Source: Siphonodentalium dalli (taxonomy: Eukaryota > Mollusca > Scaphopoda > Gadilida > Siphonodentaliidae). Taken from it: DNA of 64,000 nt. Under the pieces are notes generated by a model. The model did not search any database, was not told where the DNA came from, and worked only from the letters and a program-made list of their open reading frames with translations. Positions 35,148-45,000 of this stretch are shown one piece after another. Position numbers and translations under genes: made by a program. The stretch spans positions 147,757,365-147,821,364 of the forward strand of contig CP136068.1 of NCBI GenBank assembly GCA_032622095.1, given 5' to 3'. Numbering within the stretch: position 1 is the stretch's first letter; each line of letters begins with the position of its first letter.

Positions 35148-36070
35148 CTATTGATGCTCGATGGTGAAAAACATGGCCACCAATGGCCATTTGGAATTTA
35201 CTCTTTGTATGACTAAATCCTTTGGCGCAGCCTACAGACCATATCCCTCATCCGATCATGATAAAGCTTTATATGAATCTTCAACATGACTTCTTCTTTA
35301 TCATTATTTTCATTGCTCAGCAAAAAATTAACTATTCCCCAAGTTGAGCTCAGTGTCATTGACACGTTAAAAACACGGCCACCAGCAGCCATCTTGGATT
35401 TCATATTTTAATCCATCGGCATAGCCTGCAGCCTGCATTTATTGGAGAATTGTTTTGAAAAGTTATAGGCATGTTTAGGATCACCTCTAGATGAGAGCTA
35501 TCAAATTTGAACAATTTTCAGTGAAAAACATATGGCCACCGGCAGCCATCTTTGATTTTACTCTTTGCATGACTAAATCCTTAGGCACACCCCACCGACG
35601 ACATCCATCATTCGATTGTCCCCAACCTTCATATGGATCTTCCGGGTGACCACTAGATGGGAGCCATCAATTTTTTCAAAATTTTAACCGCATACGCTGC
35701 AGCTGACATATATTGGAGAAATATGTTTTCAAAATTTACAGACCTGTTCTAGATCACTTCTAGATCTGAACCAAATTTGAACGATATTCAATCAAAAACA
35801 TTGCTGCTGGCAGCCATCTTGTATTTTACTTTCTTGCTGCATCACTAAATACTTTGGCATGCCCTGCAGCCAACATTTTTAAAGCAATTGATGACAAACT
35901 TCATATGGCTCTTACTTCGGGTTAACCTCTGGTATTTCGTAAAGATATAAACTTTCCACATTCCTGATCGCTCCATTTACTGTAAATATATGACATTATC
36001 CCCTCTCCAAGTTGAGCTACAGTGCCATTGACTAAATTTGACTTGACACTTTGTTTCTTTTCTCCTGCAG
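35148..36070 (+). repeat. Diverged tandem repeat related to 22600-23345
   Basis: GGCCACCAGCAGCCATCTTG-like blocks recur near 35175, 35380, 35535 and 35800, each followed by TTTACTCTTTGCATGACTAAAT-like text in looser form. No exon was found before 36071. Confidence 0.7.
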
Positions 36071-36208
36071 CCTCATAGTGAATGGGTATAAGAAAGCTCT
36101 CACTGATGAGGATGTCTATGAGCTACACAAGCGCGACAAGTGTCGGACTGTGGTGCCAGTTTTTGAGAAAGCTTGGGAAGGAGCAGTTAAAAGATTCAAG
36201 AGAAAACA
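36071..36208 (+). CDS. ABCC1-like: ABCC exon: L0 linker
   Basis: An exon of 138 nt, phase 2 at both ends, acceptor tctcctgcag and donor gtatgt. After completing Ser it reads LIVNGYKKALTDEDVYELHK and continues to VVPVFEKAWEGAVKRFKRK, ending with two bases of Gln. LIV-GY plus 'L-D-D-Y-L-K-D' and 'VVPVFEKAW' are standard in the ABCC cytoplasmic linker before TMD1. The donor is inside AACA|GTATGT; reading through would meet a stop within three codons. The last 30 or so bases with the donor are copied 689 bp downstream in a tandem duplication. Confidence 0.93.
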
Positions 36209-36280
36209 GTATGTCTAATTTTCACATAGTACAGATATACAAACACATTACAACCCTACAAATAGTGTGTCTTGTCATTT

Positions 36281-36373
36281 ACAGAATTATGTCCACAGAG
36301 GGTAAAGTTAGTGATGCTATACCGCACAGCAGGCTAACATCACCAAATTTACCCTCTGGGAACCTCATTCTGC
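36281..36373. mobile_element. Hairpin element family B, copy 3
   Basis: ACAGAATTATGTCCACAGAG faces CCCTCTGGGAACCTCATTCT. Confidence 0.8.
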
Positions 36374-36560
36374 TTAGGCCTCAACTGCTATGGGAGACCT
36401 AGGATCAGAATGAAGTTGGTGATGTTCACCCATCAGTCACTTCCATTATGCATTTTATCTTCTGCAAATTAGGGGTTATAGAAAGTGAACAGAAGTGGAA
36501 AAAGTAACTAACAACAATGTTAATTTGAGACTATAGATATTTCCCAGAAGATAAGGCCTA

Positions 36561-36654
36561 AGCAGAATGAGGTAACAAGAAGGTGAATTTGGTGATGCTT
36601 GCCTGTCGTGTGGGATAGCATCACTCAATTCACCCTCTGGGGACCTCATTCTGC
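36561..36654. mobile_element. Hairpin element family B, copy 4
   Basis: GCAGAATGAGGTAACAAGAA faces CACCCTCTGGGGACCTCATT. With copy 3 it brackets a 187-bp spacer, forming a composite hairpin-spacer-hairpin repeat. Confidence 0.85.
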
Positions 36655-36960
36655 AAATGACAAGACACTATTTGAAGGCTTTGTAAACAATATGGTTTGA
36701 TCGTCTGTCAGTGAATATCGTTATCAAATTTCACTTGGGTCATATATAACCTAGATCTCGGATGGTGTATCGGTCTGTTAAATAAAATAATATCAGCGCT
36801 TCATGATCAATAGTCTATGACAACAGTATTTATGACTTGCATTGAGTTGTCAAATAAATTGGTGATCAAGGAGAAGTTAAAAAATTCAAGAGAAAACAGT
36901 ATGTCTAATCTTCACATAGTCCAGGTAAACAACAATCCTGTAAATAGAGTGTCTGTCATT

Positions 36961-37043
36961 TGCACAATGAGGTCCCCAGAGGGTGAATTTAGTGATGCTA
37001 TCCTGCAGAGCACCAGATTCACCCTCTGGGTACCTGATTCTGC
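36961..37043. mobile_element. Hairpin element family B, copy 5
   Basis: TGCACAATGAGGTCCCCAGA faces CACCCTCTGGGTACCTGATT. It belongs to the second unit of the tandem duplication. Confidence 0.85.
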
Positions 37044-37243
37044 TTAGGCCATATCTTCTAGGAAGTATCTATAGTTTCAAAGTAACATTGTTTTTAGTGA
37101 CTTTTTCCCTTCTGTGAAGTTTCTATATCTCCTAATTTTCAGAAGATAACATGCATAATCAAGGTGTCTAATGGGTGAACATCACAAACTTCAACTAGGG
37201 AACTTCAATATTATCTTAGGTCTCCAATAGCAGTTGAGGCCTA

Positions 37244-37337
37244 AGCAGAATGAGGTTCCCAGGGGTGAATATAGTGATGCTAGCCAGCTGTGTGGGATGG
37301 CGTCACCAAGTTCACCCTATGGGGACCTCATTCTGCA
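37244..37337. mobile_element. Hairpin element family B, copy 6
   Basis: GCAGAATGAGGTTCCCAGGG faces CACCCTATGGGGACCTCATT. Confidence 0.85.
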
Positions 37338-37561
37338 AATGATCGACACTATTTGCAGGCTTGCGCATTGACCAGATAAACAAGATGGTTTGACCTTCTA
37401 TCAGTTAATATCTTTATAAAATTTCACTTGGATCTTATACAAACTAGATCTCGGAAGGTGTATCGGTCTGTCAAATAAAATTGTATCAGCGCTTCATGAT
37501 CAATAGTCTATGACAACAGTATTTATGACTTGAATTGAGTTGTCAAATCAATAGGTGATTT

Positions 37562-38482
37562 TTTCCCCAGAGCACTGATGCCTGTTGCTGATCACAACAG
37601 CAATCGATGAATTGCATTCCGTTGTTTAATGAAATGATGAATTTTTCCTAGTATCAGCTGTGCACCAATTTCATTGACTTTTTGCTAATTTTTTGCCAAA
37701 TAAAATTCTTTTATGCCTCATTTTCTCAAGAGTTTCAAATGATATCGGCCCGAAATTAAGGTGTCTAATAATTCGAACACTGTTTCTTATGCTTTGACAA
37801 TAATTATTTCAATGTCGTTTAAACATTAACACAGAGGAAGAAAGCTGTTGTCATAAAACAATACACCAATCACCCATCACCAAATATGTAAAAGGGCTGC
37901 ATCTATATATATAAAAAAGTAGGATCTTCTGGCTATCTGTCTGACCGCCTGTGTGTTCACTATTTTTTTCCCAAACCCATGGACCAATGATTTTAACCAA
38001 ATTTGATGTCGTGACTCTGGGTACCCCTGCAGATATTGTAACGGCGTTAGTTTTTTGAAAACAAAATTAATTTAATTTAATATATGTATATAGTTTTTGG
38101 TTAAATTGAGGAAGGAGTTCAATAAAAAAAACTATACAAAAATTCCTTTTTTTTAATTTAAATTTTAAGTTTAAATTATCAAGCTGTGCTTAAAGCAGGA
38201 GCGGCATGCCCTTCCGACGCTGAATAAAGGCTCCCAATGGGAGCCTATTTGAGCTAGTCATATATATATATATATATATAATATCAAAGAAAGGGGATTA
38301 GCTGTGTAAACACCACTATCATACCAACATTCTCATCTGTAGAATAAAACACAATCAGATTAGCTACATTTTGAATGAGGTTATAACTTTCATTAGTCTG
38401 TATAATCTGCTAAGTGTGGCGGCTTTCAAGACTCTGGTGGTATTTACACTTTCATGATGGGGGCTTGCGCTGGTGCAGCATT
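37562..38482. other. Intron; simple repeat and dispersed-repeat fragment
   Basis: No exon. A fragment near 37905-38050 (CTATCTGTCTGACCGCCTGT ... GACCAATGATTTTAACCAAA) and the GCTGAATAAAGGCTCCCAAT block at 38219 are pieces of dispersed repeats seen elsewhere in the window. An AT dinucleotide run is at 38259-38280. Confidence 0.55.
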
Positions 38483-38694
38483 AAAGACCCTGTGCTAGTG
38501 CATTCTCTTATATATGCAAGTCTCCCATAAAGAGCCTCACATATATAAGAGAATGCACTGGCTTAAAAGATCAAGGTATATATTGTTAGCCTAATGCATT
38601 CTCTTATATACGCAAGGCTCCCTATATATATAAGAGAATGGTTTGACACAGGGTTTTTACAAAATTTCCTGAAGCTCCCGCAAAGAAAGGGTTA
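38483..38694. mobile_element. Family C element with two hairpins
   Basis: Two consecutive GCATTCTCTTATATA(T/C)GC hairpins at 38498-38571 and 38592-38642. The right end reads AAAGGG-TTAA, matching the TTAA/CCC terminal pattern of the family. Confidence 0.7.
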
Positions 38695-38819
38695 ATTGAC
38701 CAGTTTCTTACGGAATGACTTTATTTTACTTCCCTGTGAAAACGGGAACTTACTTGCAATTTTTTTGGCAAATGAAAATAAATTTTGGCAAATCAGAATT
38801 ATTTTTATACACCCTTTTG

Positions 38820-39490
38820 AATTTTTTTTTTATTTGTAATCAGTCTGTCCATCCGTCTGTCTAGCCGTCTATCCTTCTGTTAACATTTCTGGTTTCCGAT
38901 AAATAACTCCAGTTTGGATTATTTGATCTGAACCAAAGTTGGTATGTGTATTTCCCAGATAAAAATTAAGGCAAAGTTCGAATATGGGTTCTGTCCAATT
39001 ATTTTTACATGTTACGGCCCTTTTTCGAATTAGAATTTGACTGCATGTTAACATTTTTGGTTTCTGACCGATAACTCCAGTTTGGGTTATTTGATCTGAA
39101 CCAAAGTTGGTATGTGTATTTCCCAGCTAAGGATACAGGCCAAGTTCGAATATGGGTTCTGTCCAATTATTTTAAATGAGTTATGGCCCCTTTTCGACTT
39201 AGAATTGTATTGATTTCATAACATTTCGGTTTCGGACCGATGACTCTAGTTTGGATTATTTTATCTGAACCAAAGCTGGTATGTGTATTTCCCAGCTAAA
39301 ACTACAGGCCAAGTTCCAATATAGGTTCTGTCCAATTATTTTCACATGAGTTACGGCCATTTTTCACACTTAGAATTTGACCACATTTTTGCATTGAAAT
39401 TAGGGGTATGTCAGATATTCTTTGTAAGCTCAAATTATTATTTATATTGCGGTAGTACAATTCGCCACGCCCTAGCGATGCTCTTGTTTG
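38820..39490 (+). repeat. Three-unit tandem repeat, about 168 bp
   Basis: TAACATTT-TGGTTTC and GATAACTCCAGTTTGG-TTAT recur at about 38881, 39049 and 39217, with GTATGTGTATTTCCCAGCTA in each unit. Confidence 0.85.
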
Positions 39491-39542
39491 CATTTCGCAA
39501 GTTTTGGCACGAACTAAAATCTGGAATTATTTTTTCTTCCAG

Positions 39543-39836
39543 AGTGCTTATGTCAGTTGCTTATCACAATGGCTCTGTGGACACAAGCCAGCTCAATGGC
39601 GGGTATTACTCGTACAACAGTTTAAATTCTCAAAGATCTGAAGAGAGCACGCCTCTACTTGCAAAGAAAAAAGAAGAGGACGAGGTGAAATTTAAAGATG
39701 GAAAAGATGAAATGAAGAGAAAAGGACCGGGACTCCTCGGTCTGCTGTTTAAGACTTACTGGTTAGAGCTAGTGGAGGCTCACAGCTGTAAGCTCGTGTA
39801 TGATGTGTTGCAGTTCGTCAGCCCACTTCTCCTAAA
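39543..39836 (+). CDS. ABCC1-like: ABCC exon: charged linker, elbow helix and TM6
   Basis: An exon of 294 nt, phase 2 at both ends, acceptor ttttcttccag and donor gtaagt. It encodes VLMSVAYHNGSVDTSQLNGG, a Ser/Tyr/Asn-rich and then Lys/Glu-rich linker (STPLLAKKKEEDEVKF and following), then GPGLLGLLFKTYWLELVEAH and DVLQFVSPLLL. The charged linker is family-typical and variable. The last third is the amphipathic elbow and first helix of TMD1 (PLLL, as in 'SPQLLKLLI'). Confidence 0.92.
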
Positions 39837-40129
39837 GTAAGTCACCCTGAGTTGTTAGCAGGGTTTGCACTGCATCTTGCATTGGTTGAATGCATCAATA
39901 ACTCAATCATGAATTTGCATGAAATAAGAGTTGAGGAAGGAACATATGCATACTATCAGGGGCTGATCTTGGCAAATTACATGTAATACACTTGTGTACA
40001 TTTCTTAGTGATGTTGTCACAGTGTTGCAAACTTACACCCACACATTTGAACAACAAACCATGCAAACAGGTGGCGTCAAATCATGCACTATTTTATCAC
40101 AGTGAAACATTCACTTTGTAAAATGTACT

Positions 40130-41355
40130 TTTCGTCCACACAAATGCCACAGCATGCGCATTTTACACAGGCGCGCTGTCAATAATGTGTCATGGTGCGC
40201 AAGCGTGATCGCGCACATCAAAAAGGGAGGCCTGCCCACACATATCATAGACACTTGCTTCCAATGCAATAATTCAAAAACTTCGTAGAAGTGGACATCC
40301 CTGGACTTTGGGAAGTGCAGGTCTTTGGACCATGCATGACCCTTGTTGCAGATGAGCTCCACTTTACCTCTGATCCCGTTGCCCCCAAGCTGGTATTTCC
40401 CGTTGTTGTATAATTATGTCCTCACCGGCTATATCTCGGAGTATGATCGCTCGCGTCAGTATCTTCTTGAGGGCGGCGACATCGACAGTGGCACCTGTTT
40501 GATGAACTCGCTCCTCCCATTCATCAATTTTCTTTCTCCCCATGGGCGTGAGACCTCTCAGCACCTTCAAAGTGTTCCACCACTCTCTGTGCAACACAGT
40601 TGAGGTTGCCGTCCTTCATTGGGGCTAGGTTTGCAGGATCTGAGGTCTCTGAGGGGTTAGATGACGTAGACAACCACGGTGACCGGGTAGGCGTTCTGGT
40701 AAAAGACCTGGTCGATTCCGCTCAACACACCAGGCTTCGTGTCTCGAGTGATTTCAACAATACATTGGCCCTTCTTCCCCTCTGTTCTGATCGGGTCGAA
40801 CTTATCCTCGACGTACCAGTTACCGTCGTTATGCTCACGCAAGTACTTTATTTTTAGGACGAACTCGCCCTCTGAGGAGCTGTGCTGCCCTCTCATTCGT
40901 CATGCGGACATTTAGGGCTCTCTGACCCCCGTGGGCATAAGAGACGTAGTTGATGTCGACTCTCTCTACCCTCCATGTGGAGTAGACTGCGGCTGCGCCA
41001 TCAAATTCAAACTCATCTTTGGCATCGTTCATCATGTCAACCCACGGTTCGTCGGCCGGGAGCCTCACCGGGTGCGTGACCTGGAGATCCAGGTCAAATT
41101 GCCCCCTCTCCCTCAGTTTTCTGAGGACCTCAGGGCCTTCTCGCACAATGCTCCTCACAACATTCCATCGCCGCTTCCTTTCACCACCGTGCCTCATTAT
41201 CTCATGATCTTCTTTTCTCCTGTTTGGGTTCCTTTGCAGTCTCTTCTCAAGCGCTTTCGCGCGCAGTGACGTTGTGACCTCGGCGTCGATCTGTTTAACC
41301 TCGCGACCTCTCTGACCGCGCTTTAGGACTTTGCTCTCGGTGCCATAATTTAATC
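40130..41355 (-). pseudogene. GC-rich decayed coding island, unknown family
   Basis: On the minus strand one frame is open from about 41353 to 40835 and reads REVKQIDAEVTTSLRAKALE, RHGGERKRRWNVVRSIVREG, VTHPVRLPADEPWVDMMNDA and RALNVRMTNERAAQ. A shift near 40870-40890 moves it to EGEFVLKIKYLREHNDGNWY and KKGQCIVEITRDTKPGVLSG. Another near 40660 gives LAPMKDGNLNCVAQRVVEHF, then near 40550 KIDEWEERVHQTGATVDVAA and AIILRDIAGEDI, and finally VELICNKGHAWSKDLHFPKS. The segments follow each other in order, so this is one former protein of about 400 residues with at least three frameshifts. Base composition is far more GC-rich than the flanks. It lies antisense within an ABCC intron. I think similar sequences occur in repeated, mobile-element-like contexts in other genomes but cannot name the family. 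Confidence 0.6.
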
Positions 41356-41544
41356 TTCTCTTTTATGTAACCGCAGCTCAAGCCGAGTGATATTTGGTTC
41401 GTTACCCCCTTGCCGCAAACACGGCGATCGCAATAAAATGTTAGACTCGATCGGTGGTTTAATATAGGGTCGGTCGGTGAGAAGAAACAAACATTTTTTT
41501 AGGCCTAATAAAAGGTATAAATTGACCTCACCATTCTGTTCTAG

Positions 41545-41731
41545 CGTATTCATTGCTTATGTTGAAAGCAAGGACAAGGGGTTAGAGAAGGAATGGAAGG
41601 GATATATATATGCATGCGGATTCTTTGTTGTCGCTGCCTTGGCAACCATTTTCAACAATCAGAGTTTCCACATGAGCTTGTGTCTCGGGATGAGAATTAA
41701 AGCGTGTCTAATATCGTCCATTTATAAAAAG
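41545..41731 (+). CDS. ABCC1-like: ABCC exon: TM7 and intracellular loop of TMD1
   Basis: An exon of 187 nt, phase 2 at start and 0 at end, acceptor cattctgttctag and donor gtatgt. After completing Asn it reads VFIAYVESKDKGLEKEWKGY, a helix containing FFVVAALATIFNNQSFH and the loop MRIKACLISSIYKK. GMR-K-A-I--IYKK is the signature coupling region of ABCC TMD1. It splices across a 15.4-kb intron to 57164, where the reading continues NLSMSNEARK. Confidence 0.94.
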
Positions 41732-41825
41732 GTATGTTTAACCTGTGTTTAACCAACATAAATAAAAATAATTAATTGTTTTGACTTGACCTCCATTAGG
41801 CCTCAAAATATGATGCTGGAGATTT

Positions 41826-41918
41826 GTAGAATGAGGTCCCCAGAGGGTGAATATAGTGACTCTACCCCGTACATCAGGCTAGCATTACCAAATTCACCAT
41901 CTGGGGACCTCATTCTGC
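41826..41918. mobile_element. Hairpin element family B, copy 7 (left half of split composite)
   Basis: GTAGAATGAGGTCCCCAGAG faces CACCATCTGGGGACCTCATT. The following spacer (to about 42075) matches the spacer at 36374-36560 and then stops where the 6.2-kb insertion begins. Confidence 0.87.
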
Positions 41919-42075
41919 ATGGCCTTATGTGTGGCCTTAAGACTCAGATTTAATTTCTCAGATGGTGATGTGCATTTTTGGGTGCACATCACGTCGATTA
42001 TGCATTGTGTCTTCTGCCAATTTGGGGATACAGAAAAACTAAACTAAAAAAGAAACTTTTTAAAGAAACTAAAAA

Positions 42076-45000
42076 ACTGCGGTCAGATGCTCGTAGCCTT
42101 TTTATATATAACCATGGGTATATGCGAGATATTCACAATAAAAACACACCTTCCACAGTTTGGATTGATAAGCCTTGCCCTGTGTATTTTGACAATTTTT
42201 GACAATCGATCTTCCGTATCATTTCTACAACACAATTATCGTCTTACTTGCAGCACAATGTTACCTTGTGATCGCATCGGAAGCGTTGTCATTCAGAGTA
42301 TGGTAAATATATTGCCGTCGGTGCAGTGTATTCTTGGATAGAAAACAAATAGGCCTATGCCGAAAGCCGAAACTAAGTCGCGAGGAGCACTGGGATATTT
42401 GGCACTCAGGACTTGTCTAGAGGGTTTTCGTCGGGGTGGTCTCCACCTTGGAATTTCCAACTGCACCCCACCCCCATTGAACCACACCAGACTCACAAGT
42501 TTGCGTTATTCAATTTGCACACACCTCCAACCCCCAACCCAGCCCCCCCCCCGGTGCTTTGATTTTCCCCAAATGTTCCCTCACAGACTACTAGATGGGA
42601 GCCTATTTTAAATGGACCAGTAGTCTTGTGGCCACTGGCCATGCAGGGGGATTAAAAGGATGCTTCGGCCCTGTATGAGATTATTTGACAATTTGACAAT
42701 CCTAGCATCTAGACTGGCCTCAAGCTTTCCAACTCGGGGAAATTTTTAACCTGACACTCACCCTTTGAAAATTGCAAACTGATGGCCATTTCCATCCAGA
42801 ATTTTGCAAACGAAAGGGAAATATGCAAATGTTGGTCTAAAAACAACGGTGTGTATTTTCCAATTAATGTTGCATTAGGCTTGACTACAGTTTGGGGTGG
42901 GGGTAAGACCCTTGCATAACCACCTCTGTCGACACGTCTCTGCTTGGCACCCCATGCTAAGAGCGCGGCCTTGCATTCACTGAAGACGAGAAATCATCGA
43001 TACTAAATTATGTTGGGTGGCACCCTGGGAGGAGTCAGGGGGCTACATACACACCATGTCGGGGAGGGATAGCCATCCCCGTCGGTGAGATCTGCAATGA
43101 TCAACCCTGTAGCTAAAGCCCGGCCCACCGGTCGGGGGAATCCTATAGCCCCTGCGTCTGTGATATCATGGGAGGGGTGAGCTCTCATAACCACAAAACT
43201 ACACTAAAGACATCTCAAAAAACCCAAATTGAATGCAGTCGCATATAGTATATATATGGTATCGTTCTGTTGACCTCTCTATATCATATAAATACTTTTT
43301 CTAAAAACCCTTAAACCAACTCGACATGTGATTTCCCTGCGCTCCTGTTGCGCAAATTCTAGCATAAAAAGTGCGTCTATTTCAGACAAAGTTCAAACAT
43401 TAAATATGACCAGACAAGACATAGAAACCGCTAATCTCATCACCAATCTAACAACACCAGTCGAACATGATTACCTTTCAAAGCAATATCACCGGGCACC
43501 AGGTTACGGACAACCATGCACAGACATACTAGTCTGGCCGTCTGAGCTGAAATATAGGACCTACCCGGAAAAAATTCTTAACAAGCTAAATTTGGTATCA
43601 TTGGAAAGAGGAGACCTTCATGTATATCATATTCAAAATCCTCTAAAATCGGTTTTGGGGAAAATTTTCTACAGCACACTGAATAGGGGAGGGATCTGAC
43701 GTAATTTATAAAGGTAACTGTGACAACGGGACTCTGTGCACTAAGTGATCTACATAAAAGTTGTGTTCAGTACATATATTTATATATAATGAACGATTAT
43801 ACAATTCCAAGGTCATTAGATAATATATTTACATAAATATGAACTCACGTTGAACGCTCTTTAGTGGCCCAAGACGATAAATTGCAATGATTTAAGTAAT
43901 TATGTAATATAACTATCAAAAATAATGTAGCGATTGTTTCTTCAAGTATGTGGTGGCAAATAATTTCTTGATATAGTTGTTTTTATAGGTGTTTTGAGTG
44001 ACATTGTGTTTATTTTTCGCCTTCTGCTGAAACCTAACGGTGCCAACATACGCAGAAGGCTTATTGTACATTCAAATTGCATTGTTCTTGGTTGAGTTTT
44101 TTTTATTCTCATACTAATCTCTCGTTTGGTCTGGTACGTGTTCGGCAATGGCAGAACCAACCCCGTATTTAGGACCAGCAACTATCAAGAGGACTTGTGC
44201 GACTTGTCCTTTCATAGCATGTGTCAATGTAATGTGGACACTAAGGAAAATCCATTGTTAAAAGCTATGGCAAAATGATTCGAGGATATAACCACTTGTC
44301 TGAATATTTAAATGGGCAACAAATGACCACACCCATTGGTAAGGTCTTGATCCATAAAGACTAGGCGTGATTTCACTGATAGGAAAAGAACCTTCAGTGT
44401 CAATCCTGAGTGTGTGGATACGGTTCCGCTCTCTAAGAAAATGAGGTCAAAACAAGACCCATTTAATTTCAAAGAAGACTGTTTGATATGTTGAAAGGGT
44501 GGGATATCAGATCCCCGTCATCCCGATAGAAGGCAAGTTCTTACAGTAGCAACTCTCCCTATTAGAGATAAAGTTTTAGAACATTGCCGAATAAGAGAGG
44601 ATTCGTGGGCATTGAAGGTTCCGAAATGCATTCTATGTTGCATTGATCTCGTTGCTGCAGAAGCCGTATATCGTGCATCTTGTTTCTCCATGTTCTTGGG
44701 AGAAATAAATGAGGATCCATCTTGAGAGAAAACCACAGGACAGAACACCAAGTGTTGAAATGATACGTTCATTTGATTAGTTATGTGTATGGCTGAAGTC
44801 TGGGGTGGTACAGAACTGTATACTCTGTCCGAGTTACATACTCAAATGGTAGAGCTAGCAATTGGGTCAGAATTATATTCAATAAAACGCCTTAAACAGA
44901 AATTGGAAGAACGGTATGGGGAGTATATATATTTTTGCTGAAGTCGATGGGCGTAGCAACGTCATTTGCTTCAAATATATGACCAAGTACTTGATAAATG

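Larger units (their letters stand above)
36186..37561 (+). repeat. 690-bp tandem duplication including an exon end
   Basis: The segment from GTTAAAAGATTCAAGAGAAA (36186) recurs at 36875, and its far end CTTGCATTGAGTTGTCAAAT (36836) recurs at 37531. The first unit starts inside the ABCC linker exon, so the second unit carries the last 30 or so exon bases plus the donor, without an acceptor. Both units contain paired family B hairpins. Confidence 0.9.

Noticed and set aside
40343-41269. Plus-strand ORFs of 86, 85 and 112 codons
   Set aside because: Shadows of the GC-rich minus-strand coding island, whose minus frames join colinearly.
43328-43699. 123-codon ORF as an independent gene
   Set aside because: It begins with GTG, has no recognisable domain or splice context, and lies within the 6.2-kb insertion; noted there as an open stretch only.
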